Program-made: the position numbers and the translations under genes
The notes under the pieces: generated by a model
Databases searched by the model: none
What the model was told of the DNA's origin: nothing
What the model saw: the letters and a program-made list of their open reading frames with translations, nothing else
In this document: piece by piece, positions 1-10,824 of the stretch
How the letters are laid out: every line of letters starts with the position of its first letter
How positions within the stretch are numbered: the stretch's first letter is position 1
Assembly: GCA_040143965.1 (NCBI GenBank)
Contig: JASJQH010007022.1
Location: forward strand, 1-24,841
Length of the DNA: 24,841 nucleotides
Direction of reading: 5' to 3'
Origin: Basidiobolus ranarum
Lineage: Eukaryota > Basidiobolomycota > Basidiobolomycetes > Basidiobolales

Positions 1-768
1 ATAGTCTGTAAACATAAATATATATGTTACATGTAATTTACGACTATTAGGGTTGGGGTTGGGGTAGATATCCCGTAGTATTAGCTATTATCATCAGGCA
101 ATAGATCAACATTCTATCAAACCAGAAAGGCAATGACTCAGTATGCGTTATATACATATATATATCACTCAATCAATACGAAATACTGGCCATGTTGCTA
201 GCAAATGTATTGTTTTGTTCCGATTGATTTGCATGTTCATTAGATGTCTCACCATGCTTTTACATACCTCATCAGGTAAACTCGAATTGTTTGCAACCAA
301 TCAAAACACTCTTCGCAAATAAACTCTTTCGGAGGACTGTTTGCATGCGACTGTTTGTATGCACCATCTAAACTGAAGCTTAGTGAGATTTAAGTCGTGC
401 CATTCCGGTGCAGTTATTCTCTTTTCCTCATTTACTATTTTTCCTAAGAATACATTATATTGTTTGAGTATTCGCCGAAAGTGATTATTCCGAATAATAT
501 AACTGCTATTTCTCATGATAACTTGCCCATTGAAATTCTTGCATTTCCATTTAGCTTTAAGTAGCACGATAGCCTTCTTTACTAATCCTCTTTGAGTACC
601 ATATCACGCATCTTCATATATATCTGCTACTTTACTAGAGTATTGAAGCCATATTACACCCAAGTATCCCTTGCTCTTATAAAAACATCCTAGTATTTGC
701 AACTACATCGTCTGCTCTGCATATTATCTATTTTTTATTGGTTTCTATCCTATTTTACAAGCATTTCA
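1..768. other. Gene-poor upstream region
   Basis: No convincing gene. The region is AT-rich and holds a telomere-like patch (46-66), ATATAT tracts around 160-175 and, just before the first gene, a TATA-like stretch at 676-685 about 85 bases upstream of its ATG. On the minus strand an open frame runs from about 600 down to 301, but it lacks a convincing ATG start and matches nothing I know, so I do not call it. Confidence 0.6.
46..66 (+). repeat. Short telomere-like repeat patch
   Basis: One TTAGGG unit is followed by two TTGGGG units. The G-rich strand is on plus. TTAGGG is the telomere repeat of many fungi, and TTGGGG is a common degenerate form. The patch is too short to be a telomere, and it is not at a visible chromosome end. 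It may be an interstitial scar or a binding site for a TTAGGG-binding protein. Confidence 0.55.
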
Positions 769-3700
769 ATGGAAGAATTGATTTTGCCACCATCTCTTCC
801 GTCTTTCATCTCCAAGCCCAAAGCTGCCTTTTCTTTCCCAGTTAATGGTAAGTCATATTCATTTGTAGTACCGAACTCTTTGGTATCTTTACTTATCGAT
901 CGATTGCTGTAATTTTAAAGGTGAGGAGGAATGCAGAAAGAGTCCAACAAGCCCAAATTCTAGTAAATTAAAGCGTACGGTTGCTATACGGATGTTGAGA
1001 AATCCAAACCTTGGCAAAGAAGAGAAACCATCTGATAGAGAGTCACCTTTAGCTTTAAGACGTTCTGCATCTCTAGATAACCGAAAAGAGCTTACAGATG
1101 ACCTTCTCGTATCAAAAAACTCCAAATATAAAGATACACCTCTAAGAAGATCTCGTTCTTTTGCTGACACATTCGATCAGCCGCATATTATGCTAGATCC
1201 AACACCCTGTGAGGTGACTACCAACCAAAAGCCTATGCCAAAAAAGTCACTACGTAGGAAGAAAGGTTTAGGTAAAGTGATATCATTGATCCTTAACTGT
1301 AAGTACCTTATAACTGATCTCTTTCTGTACAGTCTTAAACAAACGAATTTCAAGCAGTATACGTCGTGACAATGTGAGAAATGAAAACCATGTGATTGAT
1401 TGGAAGTCTCTTGCTGACTCTTACGACGACTATCATAGTGATAGTGAATCCTCTAAAGGGAGCATAAAATCAGCAAAGATCCGTAGTGATACGACAGAAT
1501 CTAATAACCGAGCCACCTTAACACCTCGAAGATCGAGATCCTTTAATGTTACAACCCAACGCTCTAACAAAAGTCATACATCATTATCACGAACACTGTC
1601 TACTCGTGAACAAAACCGAATTCATACCGAAAAGATTGGTATTTGGTCAAAGCGCTTTTTTGCTGACCGTGAGCCTTCCGCAGAACGGATTTCCGGAATT
1701 TTAAAGAGTTGGACTACCAATAGTACGTCCTCCGTCTATTTGTCTAGTGTTGAGATGGAAACTGAGGCTGAATCAGACGATGAATCAGCTACTAAATCTC
1801 CTAAGAACTTCATCAGAAAGATGAGACACCTTAAGCCACGTGTGAGTAAGATACTAGTGCGCTATCCTAGATCAAAAACTATGAGCTGCGCAGAAGAATC
1901 GGGTGAACCTTCAGCAATTCAAACAGTTGACAATGAAGGTTTATTTCCACCTGGAAAGGAAATCAAAATCAACAGAGTGCAGTTGAACATCAGAACTTCC
2001 ATGGAAATGAGATTGACTAAAGAAAAACTCTGTAAAGTAGTTGTCGAGGGTGTAAATCAATCTATTACTGAGAAAGATCCTGAAACTCCATCCAACTCGG
2101 TGATACCAGAGATTGACAGATATCCTCAGCTTACGACAGATCTAAGTATGGAATTATGTGAAGAACCCGAGAATATGCCCAGTTTATCTACTTCTACTAT
2201 AGTAGATGGTTCCCTGCCCAATGCACCATCTCAGTCAAATTTATCTCCGGTGGACCAGGAGGAGTATTCTCAATCACCGCTCTCGCTTTCAGATGTTGGA
2301 CCATCTTTCTTTTTGACTGCATTTTCTGATCGCTTAAATCTTCCGTTGGTAAATGAAAACTCGGTAGAACTAACCCAAAACACGAATGCGTTTAATACTT
2401 TATCTTCCAAAGAAAAAAGTAGCGTCGAAACATTTGCTTCCGTTGAGACTGAATCTGACTTTTCTCCCAGCTCTCATCTGGGGCTTAACTCTTTGGAATC
2501 AATCCCTCCAACAAGTGAAATTTATATCCCAGATAATAATGCTTGTGTTACTTCGCCTGCATTGGGAATAGAAGTCACAAACAAAATGGATTCCAAATTA
2601 GAAATTAAAAATCTAACCTTAGATAGCAGCAACCGGAAATTTATTCAACGCGGGTTTTTAGGTAACTTGCGAGTCGATAGTAACATCCGAATCACAACCA
2701 GTGCCACACTCAAAGCTCATACCAACTCTAACAAAATCATTCCCATCAAGAGCGCAACCTTTGCGAAAAACAATGTTTTCAAATCATCGCGAACTCAATA
2801 TGATAGTGATCAACTGCTCGAAAAGCAGGGTAAATCCAAGTCATCGGGAGAGAAAAGGGACGTATGCAAAACATTTAGTAACTTTCCTATACTGAATTCA
2901 GTAACTCCACTAGCGAATGAGCCATCCATATCGCGCAAAATAACACTACACGGTTTTACATATCAAATAGTCAACAGCAACGCCGTCAAACATCGCTATC
3001 TCTTTTTATTCGATGATTTATTGGTGGTCACGAAACCAATTAGTAAAGAGGAGAATCGACATCTCGGACTTCATTCCCGCTTCTTAGTTAAGCACTGCAT
3101 CAGGACGAACTCGATTCACTTTAATGGAACTCGTGAACGAGTAGTTAAGAAGAACGAGAATAAATCCAAGAAAATAGAAGGAGAGCCTCATCCGATATTT
3201 ACGAATGCAGTTCGTAAATTTGAGAGCAACCCACAGACTGGCCTCATGTACATGATTGATAAAGCAACCTTGAAATCCGACCCAAATAGCATTGCCGGGT
3301 TTTTGCACAAGACACCGGAGTTGAGTAAGAAGCAGTTAGGAAGATTTTTGGGGATGGAGTGCAACCACGCCGTTTTAAATGCTTTCTTGGATAAATGCAA
3401 ACTTTCCGGACTGAGAATTGACGATGCTTTGAGAGTATTTCTGGCGTCTTTTCGACTTCCGGGTGAAGGGGCTATAATCGACTATCTGGTTAGCACGTTT
3501 GCAAAACGCTGGCATAAAGCCAATCGGAATAGAATTGATTTTGACGTGGATACGTCTGTCAAGCTTTCATTCTTCATGATGGCATTGAATGCTGACCTAC
3601 ACAACAAGAAGCGATCGTTGCGTGGTAAACTGGAGCTGCAGGAGTTTCTGACAAGATTTCAGGACTCCAACTCTGCCCTAGTAAATATTGCTGAAGATTT

Positions 3701-4295
3701 GCTGACAGAAATCTACACATCTATCCGCAAAGACAAACTGGAGACGGCAGTGGATGAAGCAGCCTCAACGCTATCCATATCAGTGACGTATCCGGACACT
3801 CAGCATCTGGGAGTAAATGAGTCGATAGAAATTGTAGTGGAGATCCCAGCACCTGACAAGAATTTCCGAATTAAGCCAATTGGTGATGGCTTGACGTGCG
3901 AGCCTAAGGTGTTGAACTTTATCCAAAGTAACCAGCAAACACTCAAAATCAGCTTCAATTCGGCTGGCCGGAAAAGTCTGACCTTAATCAAGCTGGGCTC
4001 ACGTGGCAGGAAATACTCCAACATTCCCGGACGTGTGTTCATGATGGAACCCAATTATATGAAACACTCAATATTGCTGACTTTCCCGGCGGAAAAAACC
4101 GACAAAAAGTTTTTATTTGGCTTTGCGAATCGAACCACCCGTGATCGCTGGTCGGAAGGGTTTTCCGGTATCAAGCCATCTGGAGACAGGTCACTAAGAA
4201 AACAACCAACCTCGAGAAACGAGTATGTCGAAGAGCTTTCAACCTGGACCGGCTACGACTTGGTGGAATATCTGACTAAATGTCCAAAGCACTAG
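769..4295 (+). CDS. Sec7-domain Arf guanine-nucleotide exchange factor with PH segments
   Basis: Probable activator of Arf-family GTPases in vesicle traffic. Three exons: 769-847, 921-1298 and 1333-4295, giving 1139 aa in one frame; the introns are GT-AG, 73 and 34 bp. Residues 1-680 are Ser-rich, look disordered and hold three R-R-S-x-S motifs (from residues 73, 102 and 218). Around 688-720 lies the first half of a PH domain (RYLFLFDDLLVVTKP). The Sec7 domain spans about 770-955, with the catalytic glutamate finger kept in FRLPGE (E864) and motif 2 as FMMALNADLHN. An Ig-like beta-rich stretch (about 972-1062) is followed by a segment ending in KKFLFGFANRTTRDRW, which reads as the second half of a PH domain. 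The ATG at 769 is the first in frame and gives a clean phase-1 join. The family is clear from the Sec7 motifs; the exact subfamily (BRAG-like or fungal Syt-like) is not. Confidence 0.88.
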
Positions 4296-4909
4296 GCTAT
4301 ATTTACTATTAACAATAAGTGACTATATATATTCCATGTCCAACTCCCTGCCATAGAGGAATTATTACATGTTAATTCTCGGCCATAGAAGAATCATCCA
4401 ATAAATAAGAAATACATCACAAAGACTGCTTCTGCTCTTGCCTGAATCATTTCAATCCCATCGAGCAGATCATCCATGTTGATTTAATGGATGCTTCGAT
4501 GCACAACTCACATTGTACACAAACATCGCCTTCTGTCGCATACATAAGCCTCTGTTTTACTCGCTTCCCTCACTTCCATCCAGAAATCTGTTCATCGCCA
4601 ATTTAGCGTTATCAATTACCAAAACCAACCATCCACCTGGATTGGCCAACTATATATATATAAATATTTAAACCACCACTTCCTTCACTCACACATATCG
4701 GCTCATCGTCACCAACCTAATTGGAGCTGGAAGCCTCATTAATTTCATCTCTTTTTTTCTGGTAAATAATGGATTGCCTGCTCTACCAATCATGCGATGT
4801 TTAGAACTAACCTTGCTCAATTCTATTGGTATTTTGCAACTGGCCATTCGAACATAATTATTAGACAGAAGCGTTAGAAAAATCTACCTTGGAGGATACT
4901 CTTTTTACT
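4296..4909. other. Intergenic region with 3' end and promoter signals
   Basis: No gene seen. The left part holds a short direct repeat, GCCATAGA(G/A)GAAT, near 4352 and 4382, and an AATAAATAA-type polyadenylation signal near 4400. The right part holds an ATTGG (reverse CCAAT) at 4641 and a TATATATATA tract at 4651-4660, about 250 bases before the next ATG; these may serve the membrane-protein gene downstream. Confidence 0.5.
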
Positions 4910-6577
4910 ATGTTCAACTTTTTAACAAGTATAACAATACTTGCAGTTTTGATTAATTTCATAGAATCCGGTTAGTTCTTCACAATACATAACACTCGAC
5001 TCATTTCGTAGTTAACCTTCCTTTCTTGACCAGCTTGTTTTTATGCGACCGATCCGGGTTGGTATGCTACTTCGAAATATCATTACCAGTTATCTGTGTG
5101 TCCTACCCAGTCCGAAAGTACTATTCTAAGTACCATCACTTTCCCAAGTCAGTACAAAGTAGAGACTTCACCCAGTGAGTGCAAACCAAATGGAGACAAT
5201 AGTTTTGAATGTAACAGTTCTGGAGATTTTATGTCTTTCGATTTATTCACACCTGATAATCTTAATGGTAAACCAAGTGTCACCGTTTTGGTTGAGAAAG
5301 AACTATGTGAATTCGCGACCTCTTGTTCAGCCGTTAGTAGTAAAAAAGACGATAGCGAAAGCAAAGACAATGGAATGATCAGCTTAGGTCCATTTGGAAC
5401 CTATCCTAAACCTGCCGCAATTGGTGGATTATGCGCATTTTGTTGCGTGATATTAATTGGTTCATATTTGGTATATAGAAGAAGTAGAATGTATAGTAGA
5501 AGAAGATCGGACGAACCAACCGAACGTAGAAATTTATGGCAATGGGTATGCGGCAGTAGTCGAAGACAAACTGGTAGTAGATTTAACAAACGTAATGTCG
5601 CTAATTCCAAGAAAATGAATACCGGAAATGTCGTATCCAAGAGGAATTTAAATTTACACCTAAATTTGGAGGAGGGAAATTCCAATTTACAACCTAAAAA
5701 ACTCGATACTTTACCACTAGAGAGATTCTCGATTAATGAGCTGGGCTCAGGGGTGAAAAATATTCCTAGTTCTTCAGTTTTGCTCAATTTAGACGATGCC
5801 GTTCAGAAACCCTCACTGTCCGTAAAGAAAACAACCCATGTTCGTCGCGAACCCAGCACCAAAATTAGAAGTAAAGTTCATGAAGCAAAGTCTACCGAAA
5901 AACCCACTAGCTCGAAAACAATGAAACGAACTAAAGCAGCTCCGCATCCAATCGAAGATAAAACTGAGCATAGTTCCAAGCAACATCCCACAATCGCCAC
6001 TTCCTCTGAACAAGATAAATCACATCCATCGACAGCGAAAGTAAGCAGGTCCAAGACTACTAGGGATAATGTGAGATCTCAAAACCCTGCTCGTGAACCT
6101 CAACGGTCAAGTACCACTAAAAGAAATAATCTAGAAAATCGACGTGTGACCAGTAACGATGACGATAAGCCTCTATCTCGCAACAAAAGTATAAAATCTT
6201 CTCAAAGCTATGATTCGGATAATACTCCACTTAAGCTCTACAAATCTAAGAGCGTCTCTACCAAACCTCGTAAGATTGAGGTGGATGAGAGATCTATTGA
6301 TAGTAAGGATAATACTCCGTTGGGATTGATAGGACATAGTAAGTCCGTGAATGTTAGCAAGCCTACAAGTAACGTTCTTTCTAATAGTCAGCCTGACTCA
6401 CCAGGCGATGATGATTTACCTTTGTTACACCCAACTCTAATTAAGCTGCGGGCTGCTCAGGAAAATACTCTTTTGCGCGATAGTAATGGTGCTTCCACAT
6501 CTTCAAAAGAATCCTCAGTTGAGGATTTACATTACAGCGAAGAGATATTTGATATGTATAAAAACAACCATCAGTGA
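4910..6577 (+). CDS. Type I single-pass membrane protein, unrecognised family
   Basis: Not recognised; function unknown. Two exons, 4910-4970 and 5034-6577 (63-bp GT-AG intron), encode 534 aa. The first exon supplies a signal peptide (MFNFLTSITILAVLINFIES), so the start is well supported. The predicted extracellular part (about 21-145) has six cysteines (22, 43, 70, 80, 112, 118), enough for three disulfides. A hydrophobic helix at about 148-169 is followed by basic residues (YRRSRMYSRRR), which place the rest in the cytosol. The cytosolic tail of about 365 aa is Ser-, Lys- and Arg-rich, looks disordered and repeats D-(D/N)-x-P-L with a nearby K-S-(V/I) (residues 397, 416, 446; a partial copy at 480). 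The layout resembles fungal cell-surface sensors or anchors, but no WSC, Mid2 or other named domain is visible. The role is inference only. Confidence 0.8.
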
Positions 6578-6937
6578 GCTCTTGTAAGTAGCTCTTCCTA
6601 CATGTACCTTTTTTGTTTATCCATACCCTTCATCCCATCACCAAGTTTGTTGTATATTTTTCACATTGTTCTTCATAAATAAATAGCTATATGATAAGCT
6701 TAAAAAGAATGAGTAAATATCAGTAAATAATCGACGAAATATTTGGAATAGTGGGAAAATTGAACTGTCATGACAATTAAGAGCAAGCTACGTAATTTGC
6801 TCAATCGACAGATTCAATGATGCATATATAGTTACCGCGTAACCAGAAAAGTAAACCATTTCTTTTATCGCGAGTTGAAGTGTTTATACTTGAAGCGAAT
6901 AAGTCACCTACGTCGTCATTAACGTAGAAATCGCAAG
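6578..6937. other. Intergenic region
   Basis: No gene seen. The left part is a probable 3' UTR with AATAAATAA at about 6676. The right part is the PIG-O promoter and 5' leader; I see no clear regulatory site in it. Confidence 0.5.
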
Positions 6938-9900
6938 ATGAATACGAAAGCGGCGAATACTAATGATATAGGTTCTTCTTTAACCCAGAAAGCCCCGACC
7001 GAGCCTTTGATAAAGATATATAAGAAATATATTCTTGTAGTAATACTTTGTATATGGATTTTATTGACGAACATTGGGGGAATCTATTTATTCACCCGGG
7101 GTTTTTTACTTAGTCGGAAAGTACTTGATAATCAAAGCGAGTGTGAAGTAACTCCACTTGCTGGGCGTAGCCCCGCTTATGTAAATGCTGGGTCAGATGC
7201 ATGTTGGCACAAGCCCACCTTTAAGAAAGCGGTAGTGATCGTCATTGATGCATTGAGATTCGATTTTGCCGTTTATAACGAGACAAATAGTGAACCAGCC
7301 TATTATCAAAATAAGCTACCCATTATAGAAAAGTATTTGAAAGAGCAGCCGGAGAATTCTTTTTTATTTCAATATATAGCCGATCCTCCAACCTCTACGC
7401 TTCAAAGATTGCAGGCTTTAACAACCGGGAGTCTACCCACATTTATTGATGTTGGCAATAATTTTGCTGGTTCAGCCGTACTTGAAGATAACCTTATGGA
7501 TCAGCTAAAGAAACAAGGGAAAAGGATCACCTTCATGGGGGATGACACCTGGGTAACTATCTTCCCTGAAGTGTTTCGGCCGAACCACACGTTCCCGTTC
7601 CCATCTTTCAATGTATTTGACTTGCACACCGTAGATAATGGAATTCTATCCAGATTGGAGGACACCATTAATGGAGATGAATGGGATGTGCTAATTGCTC
7701 ACTTCTTGGGAGTGGATCACTGTGGACATAGATTTGGCCCTAATCATCCGTCAATGAGTCAGAAGCTCACTGAAATGAACCAAATGATTGAAACCACTTT
7801 AAACCAAATTGACGATGAGACTGTGGTCTTAATTATGGGAGATCATGGTATGGACGCTAAAGGCGACCATGGTGGTGATAGTCCCCTGGAGGTCCAGTCA
7901 ACATTATTTGTACACAGTCGAAAAGAAAGAAACTCTGCAAGACAACGCCAATTGTTGAATGAAGTGCATGGGGCCCTCAAGAGTTTGGATGACCACGACC
8001 GTGACTGGGAGTCCTATACAAAGGAGTCTGATGGAGCCCATCGCACCATACCACAAATAGACTTTGTTCCTACTTTGTCGTTTCTCCTGGGCATTCCGGT
8101 GCCGTTCAACAATCTTGGAGCGGTGATTCCGGAGCTCTTTATACACACTGACGATGGGAGTGTTGGCAGTGGATTAAAGAACTTGCTTCAAATTACTCGA
8201 GTAAATGCACATCAGGTGTATCAATACGTACATGAGTACGCTCGTTTCTCAGCGGCATTTTCAGCTGAGGTTCTCAGTACGCTGGATTCTCTTTTTGACC
8301 AGGCCGAAGTTGCTTTCGCTAATTTAGGAGACGATGAAATTGATAGCAGTAATTTCCAGAATGTATTTGTACTCTATAACCAATTTCTGCGGTATACGCT
8401 GAAGGCTTGTCGTCACATCTGGGCCCAATTTGACCTTACTTTGATTTCCATTGGCATTGGAGTTCTCCTTGCAGGTGTACTCTGTATCTTCATGCAATTG
8501 CGCCGTAACACCAAACGCACAATATTCGATGTCCAGAGCTCGACCCTCATCAACATCGGGTTTGGTGCCTTTGCCGGGCTATTCCTTGGCGCAGCTGGAT
8601 TCTTAAAATCAGTTCCGTTCCTTGCCACCGATTTAGACATCTCCAATGCAGACTACTCTTTAATGGGGACATGCTTTGGCTCAATATGTGGATATTTATT
8701 CGATCTCATCACTGCGGGATTCCCGGTACATCTTAACATTCCCACCTCCGGCACCTTCATCGGGATTGTTTTTGCTGTGATGCAGTGTCTGTTCTACACA
8801 TCAAACAGCTTTATTGTTCAAGAAGACAAGATCATCTTGGGCTTGCTACAGACGTTTGGAGCTATCGTGTTGATTCGCGCCTTGTCCATCAGCAATATTG
8901 AAGCTCGATTGAGATTGATTTTCTTCGCGGTTACGTTCCTGATCATCAATAGAATTACTGGGTATTCCACCATTTGCCGTGAAGAGCAAGCGCCTTACTG
9001 TGTGCCAACCTTTTATTCGGAAACGACCTCGACTGTTTCATCGCCACTGGTGATCGCAGTCCACTTCGCATTCTCCGTATTGATACCGTTTGTGTTTAAA
9101 GATGTTTACAGCCGAACCAAGAACTTCAATGATGTTGCAGTCATTTGGCTAAACTACGGTTTGAGATGCGGTCTATTAATATCGTCGACGTACTGGGCAT
9201 TGGATACCACCGAAACAACCAGCAATACTAACTACGGAATGCTTAAGCAACTGACCATTAGGTTTGGATTTGGCATTGCACTCATAGTCGGGATGAGTTG
9301 CTGGTATACCAATCCGGTATGTGTAGATGTTAAGGTGTTTAATACTCCCGGTGAATCTTCAGCTCAGAACAAGCCCGATGTGATCCAGAAACCCAACCGT
9401 ACTGTCGTGGTATATGGATACTCCAATGCATATGGAAGCGCATACTTCCTCTTTGTCACCATCGTGTATCTATTCCTTGTCTTGGTACAAAAACCAATGG
9501 GTGGCATCATGCTTGGTCTAGCAATGGTCCAGATAATCTGTACCCTGGAGATGTTTGATGTGGTTCGAGACCATGGCTTATTGTCCAAGAAATCTCGAAC
9601 TCCTCAACAGGAAATGAGCCACCCGCTTCCCTACCCAGGCTTTCTGGAAGCATGTGTGTTTGGGCTGTTGGGGCTCTTCTACTATTACGCAACTGGTCAT
9701 CAAGCCACTCTGGCATCCATTCAATGGTCAACTGCACTTATAGGATTAAGTGAAGCGAACTATCTTATCTCGCCAATACTAGTCTTCTGCAATACATTTG
9801 CTAGTCCCATCTTGTTCTCGATTGCCGTACCACTGGTGGTATTCTGGAAGGTGCCACCAAACAGGAGTAACAATCTGCCATTCTTCGGCACTCTAGGAAG

Positions 9901-10135
9901 ACTTGTTTTCCAAAACTACCTCTACATGAGTCTAACCACACTAGTGATGGTCATTTCCGTGGCCGGATTTAGAAGACATTTAATGGTTTGGAAAGTGTTT
10001 GCGCCTAGGTTTATGCTGGCGGGGGTGACATTGATTACTTGTGAAGCCTTGCTGGTGGTTGTGGGGTTGATCTTCATTGGCTATAAAACCTTAAATGAGG
10101 TTCGATCCTTCTTTGGGCTAAGAAACTATCAATAG
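6938..10135 (+). CDS. GPI13: GPI ethanolamine phosphate transferase 3 (PIG-O/Gpi13)
   Basis: Adds phosphoethanolamine to the third mannose of the GPI anchor precursor in the ER lumen; this phosphoethanolamine later links to the protein. One exon, 1065 aa, close to yeast Gpi13 and human PIG-O. An N-terminal membrane anchor (about 29-52) precedes a lumenal alkaline-phosphatase-fold domain. Visible metal and catalytic motifs are VIVIDALRFDF (D104), PPTSTLQRL (Thr nucleophile region, 152-154), GVDHCGH (D260, H264), MGDHGMD (D302, H303) and GDHGG (D310, H311). From about residue 497 to the end there is a long run of membrane helices, as expected for the family. The PPTSTLQRL form and the length favour PIG-O/Gpi13 over PIG-N/Mcd4 and PIG-G/Gpi7. 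All expected metal ligands are present, so it should be active. In metazoa it works with PIG-F; no such partner gene lies nearby. Confidence 0.95.
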   Translation: MNTKAANTNDIGSSLTQKAPTEPLIKIYKKYILVVILCIWILLTNIGGIYLFTRGFLLSRKVLDNQSECEVTPLAGRSPAYVNAGSDACWHKPTFKKAVVIVIDALRFDFAVYNETNSEPAYYQNKLPIIEKYLKEQPENSFLFQYIADPPTSTLQRLQALTTGSLPTFIDVGNNFAGSAVLEDNLMDQLKKQGKRITFMGDDTWVTIFPEVFRPNHTFPFPSFNVFDLHTVDNGILSRLEDTINGDEWDVLIAHFLGVDHCGHRFGPNHPSMSQKLTEMNQMIETTLNQIDDETVVLIMGDHGMDAKGDHGGDSPLEVQSTLFVHSRKERNSARQRQLLNEVHGALKSLDDHDRDWESYTKESDGAHRTIPQIDFVPTLSFLLGIPVPFNNLGAVIPELFIHTDDGSVGSGLKNLLQITRVNAHQVYQYVHEYARFSAAFSAEVLSTLDSLFDQAEVAFANLGDDEIDSSNFQNVFVLYNQFLRYTLKACRHIWAQFDLTLISIGIGVLLAGVLCIFMQLRRNTKRTIFDVQSSTLINIGFGAFAGLFLGAAGFLKSVPFLATDLDISNADYSLMGTCFGSICGYLFDLITAGFPVHLNIPTSGTFIGIVFAVMQCLFYTSNSFIVQEDKIILGLLQTFGAIVLIRALSISNIEARLRLIFFAVTFLIINRITGYSTICREEQAPYCVPTFYSETTSTVSSPLVIAVHFAFSVLIPFVFKDVYSRTKNFNDVAVIWLNYGLRCGLLISSTYWALDTTETTSNTNYGMLKQLTIRFGFGIALIVGMSCWYTNPVCVDVKVFNTPGESSAQNKPDVIQKPNRTVVVYGYSNAYGSAYFLFVTIVYLFLVLVQKPMGGIMLGLAMVQIICTLEMFDVVRDHGLLSKKSRTPQQEMSHPLPYPGFLEACVFGLLGLFYYYATGHQATLASIQWSTALIGLSEANYLISPILVFCNTFASPILFSIAVPLVVFWKVPPNRSNNLPFFGTLGRLVFQNYLYMSLTTLVMVISVAGFRRHLMVWKVFAPRFMLAGVTLITCEALLVVVGLIFIGYKTLNEVRSFFGLRNYQ

Positions 10136-10824
10136 CGAGTAAGGACTAAGAACATGAAATAATGAAAATAGAATCCAAGCTATCTTCTGTGCTTTCCATA
10201 TGATTTATTAAAATGTACTATTTATTGATCACTCGAGTACTTAGGTAGTCTCCAGTTTTTATTGATCACCCGAGTGCTTGAGTAGTCTCCTCTCCTCTCC
10301 TCTCTATTCATTGATATTCGAGCAATGCTGCTTTGTTGTCATTATGGGTGTGGTGATAGCAGAAACAAGCATCAATAACACAAGGAGGGATCTGGTTGGT
10401 TAGAATATTATGATCGAGATCTTTAAAGTATTATCGATATATTGAAATACCAGTGATTAAATTAGCATATTAACGTCGCAATTACCCTACCAATATATCG
10501 CATGCTGAATCGAGCATCAATCGATGGGTGGCATATGCATTGGAAGATGTTTGTCAAGAATATTAATGTGAATACTTCATTTCCCAATGTTTGTCCCTTG
10601 AGTGTTTGAGTTGTACAGTGGCGAAGAGATGCTAACTTTATTGTTTCGTTAATCTTCTACAATAGTTAAGATTTCTCCATTTCGTATTTTTTCCACTCAA
10701 TTGATTCTCCCAAAATATATATTCTCTTTTCGTATTAACCCAACATTTCAAAACACTCTTATATACAAACGTACTTTATATCCACTTAGCTTAGTGTGTG
10801 TAGATCAGTCAGACTTTCAAACAA
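10136..10824. other. Intergenic region between PIG-O and CLASP
   Basis: No gene seen. It holds a 33-bp tandem duplication (10221-10290), a short CTCCT-rich pyrimidine run just after it, and AT-rich sequence up to the CLASP start. An open frame at 10701-10889 overlaps CLASP exon 1 out of frame and has no support. Confidence 0.55.
10221..10290. repeat. 33-bp imperfect tandem duplication
   Basis: Two copies, 10221-10253 and 10258-10290, separated by 4 bases, match at 29 of 33 positions by eye. Each begins TTTATTGATCAC and ends AGTCTCC. The first copy contains the palindrome ACTCGAGT. It lies just beyond the PIG-O stop codon, in the 3' UTR or terminator region. Function unknown. Confidence 0.8.

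Noticed and set aside
301-600. Minus-strand open frame of about 100 codons upstream of the Sec7 gene, with a phrase such as APEWHDLNLTKLQFRW.
   Set aside because: No ATG near the start of the frame, a stop just upstream, and no family resemblance. It could be a worn exon or a chance frame; I could not support a gene.
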